64,000 bases of DNA from Clostridium estertheticum (GCF_011065935.2 NZ_JAAMNH020000001.1:765001-829000), one strand, 5' to 3'; positions 35,982-44,712 are shown, numbered from the stretch's first letter. Numbers and translations are program-made. Notes: generated by a model from the sequence alone, not told the origin.

Positions 35982-36033
35982 TTGACATATAAAGGTTACG
36001 GTTGTAAACTATAATTAAGGTTACAAACGTAAC
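35982..36033 (+). promoter_or_regulatory. blaI-type promoter and inverted-repeat operator
   Basis: TTGACA at 35982-35987 is followed after 17 bp by TAAACT. Arms GTTACGGTTGTAA (35995-36007) and TTACAAACGTAAC (36021-36033) form an inverted repeat with one mismatch that overlaps the -10 region and the start of transcription. It is the likely autorepression site of the BlaI-family regulator 20 bp downstream. Confidence 0.65.
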
Positions 36034-36052
36034 TCGGAAGGGAGCAGTGAAT

Positions 36053-36445
36053 ATGAGTGCATTGGTTTCGAAAATAACAGAATCTGAAGTTGAAGTTATT
36101 CGTGTATTATGGGAAGCAGGTTGTGAACTTCCTATAGCGGATATTAGAAAAACCCTTGAGCAGACTAGCAAATGGGAAGCCTCTACAATAAAAACATTAC
36201 TTCGTAGACTTTGTGAAAAGGGTGTAGTAATAGCTACTAAAAAAGAGGTGTTCTATTATAAGCCTTTGGTTACTGAAAAAGAATACAATGAATATACTAC
36301 CCAAAGCTTAATTAACCGATTATATTCTGGAAGTGCAAAAAAACTTGTAGCATCTCTTTTGGGAAGTAAAAAGCTTGACGATACTGACATTGAGGAGCTA
36401 CGCAATTTATTTAAGGTAGGTGATAGTGACGAGCGAAATAGTTAA
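36053..36445 (+). CDS. BlaI/MecI/CopY family repressor
   Basis: This 130-residue winged-helix repressor opens MSALVSKITESEVEVIRVLWEAGC; the family pattern SEVEVIRVLW and WEASTIKTLLRRLCEKG is clear. The dimerisation end has SAKKLVASLLGSKKL. GGAAGGGAG precedes the ATG. It overlaps the M56 gene by 20 bp, so translation is coupled. Family members are inactivated by proteolysis triggered by the cognate M56 receptor. Confidence 0.92.
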   Translation: MSALVSKITESEVEVIRVLWEAGCELPIADIRKTLEQTSKWEASTIKTLLRRLCEKGVVIATKKEVFYYKPLVTEKEYNEYTTQSLINRLYSGSAKKLVASLLGSKKLDDTDIEELRNLFKVGDSDERNS

Positions 36446-38534
36446 ACTATTGTTATCACTTTCCTTATCGGGTAGCATTCTTGCGGTATTAATATTTGCT
36501 GTGAAGCCATTTATAAAGCACAAACTTTCAAAGACTATACAATACTACATTTGGATTGTGGTAATTCTAAGATTGATACTGCCATTTTCTTTTGAAACAA
36601 GTATTATGAATGAACTGTTTTATGGTAATCAAACACCAGTGGTAGCAACCTCTCAAGGTGTAATCCAACCAGTGGTGGAGACTGGTACTAATATATCAAA
36701 ATCAAATTCCCTTCCCAATGTTCAAGAAAACGTATCCAATGCTGTTAATAATGGTGAGGTTGTACAGGGTAGACATTTTGTGGATTTATTTAACCGGTAT
36801 AGTGTATACCTTTGGCTACTGGGCATAATAATTACACTTATCGTTAACTTAACTGGGTATGGTCGATTTTTAAAATATCTGAATGGATCAAATATTTCAG
36901 CTACTAATAGAGAAAATGAAATGCTAGTTACATTATTGAATGGACGACGTAAGGTAAGGCTTTTCCGTAATCGATTTTTAAATACACCAATGCTAATTGG
37001 GATTGCAAGACCATATATCATTATTCCGGATGCGAGCTTTAGTGAAACGCAGCTTAAAAATATTTTACTTCATGAAATTGTGCATCTTAAACGTTTTGAT
37101 ATTGCGGTAAAATGGCTAACAATGATAGCGTCATCAATTCACTGGTTTAACCCACTTATGTACTTTATTAAAAAGGAAATTAATAGTTCTTGTGAACTAG
37201 CTTGTGACGAAGCGGTTATTAAAAATCTTAGTCCAGCAGAAAAACAAGCTTATGGTGATACATTAATATCCGTTGTAGCACAGTATAAATATCCTAATGG
37301 GATATTGCAGGTAACTATGTGTGAAGAGAAAAAGGGTTTAAAAGAAAGATTAGTAGCAATTATGAACCATAGTAGAAAATCCAGAGGGATAATAATTTTA
37401 TCAGTTATTTTGCTAGGATGCGTTATATTTGGTGCCTTATATTTAGGTGCAGGCGTCGGGAAAGGGAAAGTTGCCACATCCAGTGTCGAAGGAGTTAAAA
37501 TGTCAACATACAACTTGGAAGAAATTTCAAAATATAAAACACCCTTTGTAGGAGATAATAGCAAGGTTTCTGCTATAGTAAACAACCTGCCTGTGCCTGA
37601 TAGCTACTTTAAGCAACAATATATTTCAATGGTAACAGACAAACAGCCTTATAAGCTCAATGTGTATTACGAACCAAAAGAAAATATTGTAAGGGAATGG
37701 CCAATTGTGAGTCGTGATAATGTAACTTTTTCTAATATAAGTAAAAATGCATTAGTTTTATTTTGCATGATTGATAATCTTGACGAAGTAACCTTTGCAT
37801 TTCGTGGTTCTCAGTCCGACGGGAAAATAGATGAATTAAAATATAACTACACCTATTCATTCATAAGGGCTGCTTTTGAAAAGAAATACGGTGACCTTTC
37901 TGTGCTTGGTGGGAAGGCAGACTTACTTAAAGATGCATTGGTAAAAGAGTTAACTGCTAACGAAATTGATATACAAACACAAATTGATAAGCATATTGAG
38001 CTTTCACCAATTGCAGAAATAAAGCTGCCCTATTCTAAGGCAAATGTTTCAGGAAACATAGAAAAACTTGTTTATGATGCGGCAGTTAAACAATATTGTA
38101 GGCACCAGGACGGATTTACTGTTGTTGCACCTACAATATTTGGTAGTTATGAGGAAGGAAATAAACTTAAAGTTTTTGTATTTGTTTTAAGTACCAAATT
38201 TAGTTTTATTGATAAAACACTGTCCGAGGTAAGCGGTAGTGACATTCCTGCGGCAATTACTTATACTAAAAATGCCAATGGTAGCTATACATTAGATGAA
38301 TATGTAGAATCTATGGATGGTTCCTACTATTCTAAATCTATAAAAAACTTCTGCATAATGCCAGTTTCTAAAAGTGAAATAAAGGGGGTTTATGATAAAA
38401 TTTTGGGAGATAGTGGGGGCAGTAAGAATCGTTCAGAATTGCTCCGAAAAAATCTTATTGAGTATCTAAAATTAAACAATCAAAAGGGGATTGTCCTAAA
38501 ATTAATAAATGGTGAATTGGTACCATTGACATAA
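36426..38534 (+). CDS. BlaR1-like M56 metallopeptidase receptor with DUF4825 sensor
   Basis: This 702-residue membrane protein has N-terminal helices, an M56 zinc peptidase loop with HEIVH near residue 216 and downstream ELACDEAV. After a helix near residue 320 the extracellular part begins YKTPFVGDNSKVSAIVNNLP, the DUF4825 pattern, and it has no penicillin-binding SxxK/KTG module. It is therefore a BlaR1-type signal-transducing protease with a sensor other than a beta-lactam receptor. The start is probably the GTG at 36426 behind AAGGTAGGTGA. Ligand and target genes beyond the BlaI partner are unknown. Confidence 0.85.
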   Translation: MTSEIVKLLLSLSLSGSILAVLIFAVKPFIKHKLSKTIQYYIWIVVILRLILPFSFETSIMNELFYGNQTPVVATSQGVIQPVVETGTNISKSNSLPNVQENVSNAVNNGEVVQGRHFVDLFNRYSVYLWLLGIIITLIVNLTGYGRFLKYLNGSNISATNRENEMLVTLLNGRRKVRLFRNRFLNTPMLIGIARPYIIIPDASFSETQLKNILLHEIVHLKRFDIAVKWLTMIASSIHWFNPLMYFIKKEINSSCELACDEAVIKNLSPAEKQAYGDTLISVVAQYKYPNGILQVTMCEEKKGLKERLVAIMNHSRKSRGIIILSVILLGCVIFGALYLGAGVGKGKVATSSVEGVKMSTYNLEEISKYKTPFVGDNSKVSAIVNNLPVPDSYFKQQYISMVTDKQPYKLNVYYEPKENIVREWPIVSRDNVTFSNISKNALVLFCMIDNLDEVTFAFRGSQSDGKIDELKYNYTYSFIRAAFEKKYGDLSVLGGKADLLKDALVKELTANEIDIQTQIDKHIELSPIAEIKLPYSKANVSGNIEKLVYDAAVKQYCRHQDGFTVVAPTIFGSYEEGNKLKVFVFVLSTKFSFIDKTLSEVSGSDIPAAITYTKNANGSYTLDEYVESMDGSYYSKSIKNFCIMPVSKSEIKGVYDKILGDSGGSKNRSELLRKNLIEYLKLNNQKGIVLKLINGELVPLT

Positions 38535-38577
38535 ATATTACAGGTTAGAAGTTAAAACGAGGAATACAATAAAATGG

Positions 38578-38672
38578 AAAGTAATATATAAAATAGCAAG
38601 TGATATATAAAATAGCAAGTGATATATAAAATAGCAAGTGATATATAAAATAGCAAGTGATATATAAAATAG
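38578..38672. repeat. Short tandem repeat, 19-bp unit
   Basis: About five copies of a 19-bp unit (AGCAAGTGATATATAAAAT) lie between the M56 gene and a terminator. The central units are identical and the first is diverged. No coding frame explains it. Confidence 0.9.
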
Positions 38673-38730
38673 GGTAGGAAAACCCCATGGATTACTGCTT
38701 TAGGATTACGCGGTGCAATAATATCATAAA

Positions 38731-38766
38731 AAAACCGACTTGTCTTAAATAGGTCGGTTTTTTTAT
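38731..38766 (+). terminator. Strong intrinsic terminator
   Basis: AAAACCGAC (38731-38739) pairs with GTCGGTTTT (38753-38761), followed by more T. It is the first terminator downstream of the BlaI-M56 operon, with the tandem repeat in between. Confidence 0.85.
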
Positions 38767-38789
38767 TCCCAATATCCGAAACAATAATG

Positions 38790-38927
38790 TTTAACGACAT
38801 TTCAGAAGGGAAGTCTCCTACTTCTATAGGTGGGAGTTACATGCTGCAACAAAGAAAAAACTTAAGTGGGAGTCTAAATCTTCTTCTGAAGTCGTTAATA
38901 TTGCAGCACCGCAGGTGATGATTTAAT
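38790..38927. mobile_element. IS200/IS605-type palindromic element, copy 1 (138 bp)
   Basis: It begins with TTTAAC-GACATTTCAGAAGG and ends with GAAGTCGTTAATATTGCAGC...GATGATTTAAT; copy 2 at 39941 has the same ends. Outer arms (AACGAC-TTCAGAAG) pair, and a subterminal hairpin CTCCTACTT-CTATA-GGTGGGAG resembles ends of IS200/IS605 elements. TTTAAC is also a known target of IS605. There is no transposase gene, so it would be a non-autonomous element. A structured RNA is the alternative. Confidence 0.6.
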
Positions 38928-38956
38928 TTGCAGTTTAAGATGGAGGCTGTAGTGGT

Positions 38957-39313
38957 TTATTCCTCATATTTGATTTCGAATTCTTTTATAAAATCATCTA
39001 TATCATTAGACAATAACCATCCCAGTATTCTGATTTCTTCTTTATTTGGAATAAATTCTACATTTGCAGTAAATAGCTTATTAAATCTATTAACATTGAA
39101 TCCAGTAACTTTATTAATTTGTTCCACAACTGTTTGATTACTTTTTCTATAATTTTTATTAACTCTTTCAACTACTCTAATAAATAATTGAGATAAATCT
39201 CTATCTCTTATACTTTTTAATTGTAAAGGGTTATCCAGCTCAGCTACTATCTCTTTATTAATCATACTAACTGATTTTTTATATTTTTCAAATGCGTTAC
39301 TTTTAGCTAGCAT
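38957..39313 (-). CDS. Unknown 118-aa protein in repeat-flanked segment
   Basis: This helical, charged protein of 118 residues is not assigned to a family. A segment near residues 60-85 (QTVVEQINKVTGFNVNRFNK) has helix-turn-helix character, so DNA binding is possible. No membrane segment. The ribosome binding site GGGAGG is well placed. The gene lies between two copies of the palindromic element and is divergent from the immunity-like gene; the segment may have arrived as one unit. Confidence 0.6.
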   Translation of the reverse strand: MLAKSNAFEKYKKSVSMINKEIVAELDNPLQLKSIRDRDLSQLFIRVVERVNKNYRKSNQTVVEQINKVTGFNVNRFNKLFTANVEFIPNKEEIRILGWLLSNDIDDFIKEFEIKYEE

Positions 39314-39486
39314 TTTACGCCTCCCAATTATTTTAAATAAAATATAAGCTCTAACAAAATTTTTGCTTAATTATATCATTATTATTGTATAATAGATATC
39401 TACATAGAGAAAATTGATAATTAATAGCTAAGTTCCTTGCGATTAAAGATTTATATTAGCTTTAGAAAATTATAAGGAGGTATAAT

Positions 39487-39924
39487 ATGAAAAAAATAAG
39501 TTTTTCAGATAAAAAAATCGATAGTGACATTAAGAAGGAGATAGCAGAGCTCACGGTCAAGATGGATCACAGAACGTTAGCAATTTGGGCTACTGATTGT
39601 GCGGAGCATGTACTATCATATTTTGAGGATAAGTATCCCGATGACAACAGACCTAGGGAAGCTATAGAGGCGGGGAGGGCATGGGTACGCGGTGAGATAT
39701 CTGTGAGTGAGGCACGCTGCGCCGCATTTACTGCTCATGCTTCAGCCCGAGATGCGGATGAAGGTGAGGCCCGTGCAGTTGCTCGTGCAGCTGGGCACGC
39801 TGCAGCAACTGCCCATGTTGCTGGTCATGCAGTTCACGCTGCTAATTATGCAGCCACAGCTATTGCAAAGGAACGTGATTGGCAATACCAGCACTTGCTC
39901 GATTTGAGGGGCAATTCCAATTAG
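39487..39924 (+). CDS. Putative immunity protein (Imm-5-like family)
   Basis: This 145-residue soluble protein has the widespread pattern DHRTLAIWATDCAEHVL, NRPREAIEAGRAWVRGE and an Ala/His-rich helix (ARAAGHAAATAHVAGHA), ending ERDWQYQHLL. The family is annotated as putative immunity protein, although the partner toxin is not established. The Ala/His-rich core is clearly GC-richer than the surrounding DNA, which suggests transfer. AAGGAGG precedes the ATG. The gene is bounded by two palindromic elements, which makes mobilisation plausible. Confidence 0.75.
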   Translation: MKKISFSDKKIDSDIKKEIAELTVKMDHRTLAIWATDCAEHVLSYFEDKYPDDNRPREAIEAGRAWVRGEISVSEARCAAFTAHASARDADEGEARAVARAAGHAAATAHVAGHAVHAANYAATAIAKERDWQYQHLLDLRGNSN

Positions 39925-39940
39925 CATGATTGTACTATGA

Positions 39941-40122
39941 TTTAACGACATTTCAGAAGGAAAGTCTCCCACTTCTATAAGCGGGGGTCATATACTGCAA
40001 CAAAAAGAAAACTTTAGTGGGAGGATAACAATTGAGAATTGTTATCTACTCCAGAGGTCTACAAGGGGGTAAATCTCCTTCTGAAGTCGTTAATATTGCA
40101 GCACCGCAGGTGATGATTTAAT
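39941..40122. mobile_element. IS200/IS605-type palindromic element, copy 2 (182 bp)
   Basis: Same ends as copy 1, with TTTAAC at the left and GATGATTTAAT at the right, and the hairpin CTCCCACTT-CTATAA-GCGGGGG. It carries an extra inner block with a perfect hairpin GATAACAATT-GAG-AATTGTTATC. It begins 17 bp after the immunity-like gene. No transposase is coded. Confidence 0.6.
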
Positions 40123-40146
40123 CTATAAAAAATGAGAACAATACAA

Positions 40147-40184
40147 AGAAAATGGCACTCAAAATTAATTGAGAGCCATTTTTA
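40147..40184. terminator. Terminator of pyruvate kinase gene
   Basis: AAAATGGC-CTCA pairs with TGAG-GCCATTTT (one unpaired base in each arm), with T/A runs on both flanks, 3' of pyk on the minus strand. Confidence 0.75.
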
Positions 40185-40214
40185 TTGATATTTATCAATA
40201 ACATCAATATCCGG

Positions 40215-41648
40215 TTATATTTTAAGGGTATTGCCTACTGTTTGAACCTTTAATAGATTAGTTGTTCCAACTATTCCTACTGGCCCTCCAGCTGTTATTA
40301 CAATAATATCTCCTTCTTTAACTAATTTAATGCTTAAAGCTCTTTTAACTCCAATTTCAAACATTTCTTCAACATTTAAAGCTTCTCTAACTAGTAATGG
40401 AACTACCCCCCAGGAAATACATAGCTGTCTTTGAACTCTTGGATTTGATGTAGTTGCTATTATGGGACAATATGCCCTAAATCTAGAAATCATTCTAGCG
40501 GTTTGCCCAGATTGAGTTGCAGAAATTATTGCAGCTGCCTTTAACTGCAGTGCAATTGCACAAGTTGCATAACTTATAGCGTTCGTAACATTTTCCACCA
40601 GGTTAAATTGCATTGCAGCTAGTTTACTACCATAATCAATAGATTTTTCTGCCGTTTGAGCAATCTTAACCATAGTTTTTACACTTTCAATAGGATATTT
40701 ACCAATTGCACTTTCACCCGAAAGCATAATTGCACTAGTTCCATCATATACAGCATTTGCTACATCACTAGCTTCGGCTCTAGTAGGCCTTGGATTGTTA
40801 ATCATTGAATCTAGCATTTGAGTTGCTGTTATTACTGGTTTACCACTTTGGTAACATTTTTTGATTATCATTTTTTGAACAATTGGAACTTCCTCTGTAG
40901 GTATCTCTACCCCTAAATCTCCTCTGGCTACCATAATACCATCTGAAACCATTAATATTTCATCAAAATTACTTACGCCTTCTCTATTTTCAATCTTTGA
41001 AATTATCATTATATCCTGCCCACCATATCTTTTTAACACTTCTCTCACTTCAGTTATATTTGAAGCCTTTCTTACAAAAGAACAAGCGATAAAATCAAAT
41101 TCATTTTCTATAGCAAACTTTATATCTTCAACATCCTGCGCTGTTATTGCGGGTAAATGTGTGTCTGTTTCTGGAACATTTACTCCTTTGTTATTACTTA
41201 CGGCGCCACCATTTAATATTTTGCAATAGATGTCCTTGCCCACCACCTTTTCTACTTCTAATTCTATAAGACCATCATTTATTAATATTATTGTGCCAAT
41301 CTTAACATCTTTATATAGCTGCTTGTGGGAAATAGTTGATCTATCCTCTGTTCCTAAAATATTTTCATTTACAAGTACAAACTCATTACCATTTTGTAAT
41401 ATTACTTCATCTTTTTCAAATTTACCTAATCTAATTTTAGGCCCTTTAATATCTAGCAATAATGGAACTGGGATGTTTAATTTTTCTCTAACTTTTTTTA
41501 CTCTATCCAATCTTACCTTTTGTTCCTCGTGAGTACCATGAGAAAAATTTAATCTTGCTACATCCATACCTCCCAGTATTAATTGTTCTAATAAATTATC
41601 ATCATCTACCGCAGGCCCTAAGGTACATATTATTTTGGTCATTCTCAT
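40215..41648 (-). CDS. pyk: Pyruvate kinase
   Basis: Pyruvate kinase makes pyruvate and ATP from phosphoenolpyruvate and ADP in glycolysis. The 477-residue protein has the classic A, B and C domains. Diagnostic segments are ARLNFSHG, DIKGPKIRLG, SKIENREGV, MVARGDLGVEIP and ATQMLDSMI. It has no C-terminal PEP-utiliser extension as found in Bacillus enzymes. AAAGGAG precedes the ATG. It stands alone beside the sugar PTS module, which would supply its substrate. Confidence 0.96.
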   Translation of the reverse strand: MRMTKIICTLGPAVDDDNLLEQLILGGMDVARLNFSHGTHEEQKVRLDRVKKVREKLNIPVPLLLDIKGPKIRLGKFEKDEVILQNGNEFVLVNENILGTEDRSTISHKQLYKDVKIGTIILINDGLIELEVEKVVGKDIYCKILNGGAVSNNKGVNVPETDTHLPAITAQDVEDIKFAIENEFDFIACSFVRKASNITEVREVLKRYGGQDIMIISKIENREGVSNFDEILMVSDGIMVARGDLGVEIPTEEVPIVQKMIIKKCYQSGKPVITATQMLDSMINNPRPTRAEASDVANAVYDGTSAIMLSGESAIGKYPIESVKTMVKIAQTAEKSIDYGSKLAAMQFNLVENVTNAISYATCAIALQLKAAAIISATQSGQTARMISRFRAYCPIIATTSNPRVQRQLCISWGVVPLLVREALNVEEMFEIGVKRALSIKLVKEGDIIVITAGGPVGIVGTTNLLKVQTVGNTLKI

Positions 41649-41951
41649 TGTTTATTAACTCCTTTCCTTGGTGTATAACCAGCAAAATGCTGACTTACAT
41701 AGATTTATAGTGAAAAATTAAAGGGTAATATGAAAACTAATACTATTCAATATGAAATTAATTTGCATTATTATATAAGTGTTTACTAAATTATACTTTT
41801 TTATATACTAAATATAACATAAATTTCAATTATAAGTAATGATGATATATGAAGAAAATTGAAGGGGTTTTAGTGGAAATAGGAAAATTAACCTCATAGA
41901 AAATCTATGAGGTTAATTATAATATTCTCTTATAAATTGGTGTCAAAGATA
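41649..41951. other. Intergenic region with promoter and terminator
   Basis: AT-rich; holds the pyk promoter and, at 41888-41916, a perfect 13-bp hairpin (TTAACCTCATAGA / TCTATGAGGTTAA) that closes the manA-gntR transcript on the minus strand. No further gene is seen. Confidence 0.6.
41888..41916 (-). terminator. Terminator of manA-gntR operon
   Basis: A 13-bp perfect stem with a 3-nt loop, followed by TTTTCC on the minus strand. Confidence 0.75.
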
Positions 41952-42686
41952 TTAGGAGTTGCCATTTTTAATTTCAATATAATATTCATATCTTTCTGCT
42001 ACATAATTGCAAATGGTATACTCAATTATATTATTATTAATATCAAAAGATTGTCTTTTTAAAGTCAAAATAGGATCTCCAGGTTTAATATTTAACAATT
42101 GGCTAGTTTTGTTGTCTGCTATAGCAGCAGAGATACGTTGAGTTATCTTTACCACTTCTACATTTTTTTCTTTTATCAAATATTCGTACAAAGAGCCATA
42201 ATATACTTTATTATCTAAGCTCATGTCAAGTTGCTTTTTAAGATAGGTTTCAAATATCACTATAGGAACATCATTTGCACAACGTATTCTGGTAAGCTTA
42301 TAGGCTTCATCACCATCATTTTGATTTAAATACTTGGATGTTTCACCAAAAGACTTAGTAATTACTATTTTTGCACTTTTGGTTGAAGGAACTATACCAC
42401 GATCCCTTAATTCATTTGTAAAACTTTTAATTCTTATTAGGGGTTCTTCTATTATAGGGGGTAAAATGATAGTTCCCTTACCTTTAATACGTTTAATATA
42501 ACCCTTTAATACGAGCTCACGTATTGCTTGCCTTACAGTTATTCTACTTAAATTATATTTTTCTACATAATCAAACTCAGTAAGAAGCAAATCGCCAGGT
42601 TTATATTTGTCAGAGTTTATTTCTATTTCTAATATCTCAGATAATTGTAAATATAATGGTTTTGCTCCTTTGGACTTATCAAACAT
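41952..42686 (-). CDS. GntR family regulator with UTRA domain (first)
   Basis: This 244-residue HutC-type regulator has an N-terminal winged helix (LTEFDYVEKYNLSRITVRQA, then IKRIKGKGTI) and a UTRA effector domain (about 85-235, with YLIKEKNVEVVKITQRISA). UTRA domains bind sugar phosphates or amino sugars. It is coded 15 bp downstream of the ManA-like gene in one operon. A second member of the same family ends the divergent operon. It probably binds one of the palindromes in the divergent promoter region. Confidence 0.9.
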   Translation of the reverse strand: MFDKSKGAKPLYLQLSEILEIEINSDKYKPGDLLLTEFDYVEKYNLSRITVRQAIRELVLKGYIKRIKGKGTIILPPIIEEPLIRIKSFTNELRDRGIVPSTKSAKIVITKSFGETSKYLNQNDGDEAYKLTRIRCANDVPIVIFETYLKKQLDMSLDNKVYYGSLYEYLIKEKNVEVVKITQRISAAIADNKTSQLLNIKPGDPILTLKRQSFDINNNIIEYTICNYVAERYEYYIEIKNGNS

Positions 42687-42701
42687 ATTTTACCTCCATA
42701 G

Positions 42702-44435
42702 CTATCGTACATAGGCTTTAATTGTAGCTATTCTATTTCCAATTGATTTTCCGCAAGGTGTAATCAAATATTCCTCTACGCAGGCTGGAATTATAAAAGT
42801 TTCAGCGTAATGTACTATAAAAGGTTCAAAACTATTATTGGGGCTTTCTACAATAGCTTCTTCTCCTTGGACTAAGTTTAAAACATTAACACTGCCATTT
42901 GTGATATGGTGAACTGTTTTGTCGAACCAATTTCTTCTAGTTTCGATAAATTCTCTTTCATGTAACCCTGTCTTTTCTTCAATACAGTTGTTTTCAGTAT
43001 TAATAATATCTATTTTATTTATTAAATTTGCCTTTACCCAAGTCGTGTTTCTATCCCATTGAATTACTTTTTCACCGTGCTTCAAATGAATTGGCCTAGG
43101 CAGTCCGTCGAGTCCCAATCTTCCCCAATCCCATAATTTAAAAGTAAATATATAAGGAGTTGCACTTATTTCCAAAATCATTGCGTTGGATCCAGAACAA
43201 TGAATAGTTCCAGCAGGAATTAAAAAGTGATCATGTTTCTTAGCTGGAAATCTGTTAATATATTTTCCGTCTGGGAAAATCAATTCTCCACTTTCAGATT
43301 TTTTTAAATCAGATAACATTTCTTCTTTGTTTATTCCATCTTTTACTCCTAAATAAACAGTGGCATCTTCCTTCGCATCTAATATATAGTAGCTTTCATC
43401 TTGAGTATAATGCATACCAAAATTTTCTTGTATATATTCTGTTAATGGATGAACTTGCAATGATAGATTTTGTCCGTTTATGGTATCTAACAAATCAAAT
43501 CTAATTGGGAATTCTGTTCCAAAACGAGCGTGAACTCTTTCACCTAATAACTTTTGTGGTTGAAAAAAAACCAGATTAATTGCAGGAATTTGAATTTTTA
43601 CATCTCCGTACTTTAAATATAAACTATTTTCTTCAGGAACGCCATCGAAACTCCATGCAAAATTAGGCTGTTTTTCATCTAAATCAAAGTGCTTTTTCAT
43701 CCACTGACCTCCCCACACACCTACATCAAAGTATGGGACCATTCTAAACGGTCTATGGACAAGTTGACGGAGTCCATCTCTAAGGGCTTCGCCTGAAACT
43801 AGTTTTGGTAAATTGCTAATATTTGTATCCAAAAGATAATCTATTTTATGAAAGATTTTCTTTTTATGTCTATCTGCTAAACGCCATTCTACAAAGTATC
43901 CTCTCTTATATTTAGATAATATTGGAGCATCATAATTATCCGTGTTCCAATTAGCCAGACCATTTCTATATCGCGTTTGGATCTCCCAACGAGTAAGATC
44001 TGCATAAATCAATATATCCCCTGATGTAATTAAAGAAGCACCCACCCCGTATACTAATATAACGCCTTCAGCTACAGCATCTATTTTATTTCTATATATT
44101 TGGAGTTTGTCCTCTATAAAGAATTCATCGAATTCTTTTGTTGATAAAACACCAAATACTCGATCTTCGGTTAAATAATCTTTAATCATTTTCGTTATAG
44201 TATCACCGTCGATGCAACATTCATTAGAATTTATAATTAGAGCGGGTTTTAATTTTTTAAATTCACATAAAACTTCGATTTCGTTTACTCCGGGATAGCA
44301 ATCTATTACAATGATAGATTTGCTTTTTTTTGAGATATCACATTTAATTTTATTTAAAATATTCTCGTAACCTTCTAATGCAGATTCATCATATCCAAAA
44401 ATTTTATTTTCTGGAAATTTATCATAATTTGACAT
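42702..44435 (-). CDS. Class I mannose-6-phosphate isomerase-like protein with degenerate kinase-like N-terminus
   Basis: This protein has 577 residues, far longer than the usual 300-400. The C-terminal half is a cupin phosphomannose isomerase with the zinc-site segments LQVHP, DESYYIL and HCSGSNAMILEIS. The first 190 residues resemble a uridine-kinase/P-loop domain, but the loop reads IVIDCYPGVNEIEVL and lacks the Lys-Ser/Thr pair, so ATP binding is unlikely. The ATG at 44435 has AGGAAGGTGAG. It is the first gene of a divergent operon of the PTS module and presumably isomerises the imported sugar phosphate; the true substrate may not be mannose-6-phosphate. Confidence 0.82.
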   Translation of the reverse strand: MSNYDKFPENKIFGYDESALEGYENILNKIKCDISKKSKSIIVIDCYPGVNEIEVLCEFKKLKPALIINSNECCIDGDTITKMIKDYLTEDRVFGVLSTKEFDEFFIEDKLQIYRNKIDAVAEGVILVYGVGASLITSGDILIYADLTRWEIQTRYRNGLANWNTDNYDAPILSKYKRGYFVEWRLADRHKKKIFHKIDYLLDTNISNLPKLVSGEALRDGLRQLVHRPFRMVPYFDVGVWGGQWMKKHFDLDEKQPNFAWSFDGVPEENSLYLKYGDVKIQIPAINLVFFQPQKLLGERVHARFGTEFPIRFDLLDTINGQNLSLQVHPLTEYIQENFGMHYTQDESYYILDAKEDATVYLGVKDGINKEEMLSDLKKSESGELIFPDGKYINRFPAKKHDHFLIPAGTIHCSGSNAMILEISATPYIFTFKLWDWGRLGLDGLPRPIHLKHGEKVIQWDRNTTWVKANLINKIDIINTENNCIEEKTGLHEREFIETRRNWFDKTVHHITNGSVNVLNLVQGEEAIVESPNNSFEPFIVHYAETFIIPACVEEYLITPCGKSIGNRIATIKAYVR

Positions 44436-44488
44436 GAAACTCACCTTCCTATTGATTAATATTACTATCATATTGTTTTAATATTAAC

Positions 44489-44504
44489 ATATGTTATAAC
44501 ATAT
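44489..44504. promoter_or_regulatory. Operator candidate A: perfect 16-bp palindrome
   Basis: ATATGTTATAACATAT lies 54 bp upstream of the ManA-like gene. Its core recurs as ATATGTTATAAC at 44562-44573 and as AATGTTATAA near 44584. Repeated GTTATAAC cores fit a GntR/HutC operator array. Confidence 0.6.
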
Positions 44505-44624
44505 ATCAATTATATTTAAATATATATATAGAACAATGGATATAATTACTAACATATATGGATATGTTATAACCTTATTAAATAATGTTATAAAGAAAAA
44601 GGACTAAAAACTGAAAAAAATGTA

Positions 44625-44690
44625 TTGACAACCATTACATAAGGGACTTATAATCAAAACAAGAATTATAGTTGATATGTAATTACATAT
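44625..44690 (+). promoter_or_regulatory. PTS operon promoter with operator candidate B
   Basis: TTGACA (44625-44630), an 18-bp spacer and TATAAT (44649-44654) form a near-consensus promoter. A perfect palindrome ATATGTAATTACATAT (44675-44690) lies just downstream of the start of transcription, where a bound repressor would block elongation. It differs from operator A only in the central four bases. Confidence 0.7.
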
Positions 44691-44712
44691 GCATAATTTA
44701 AAGGAGGAGCTA

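Noticed and set aside
38578..38672. CRISPR array
   Set aside because: Units are contiguous with no spacers between them and no cas genes are in the window.
38552..38800. 82-codon frame on the minus strand
   Set aside because: It is created by the 19-bp tandem repeat and runs through the terminator hairpin.
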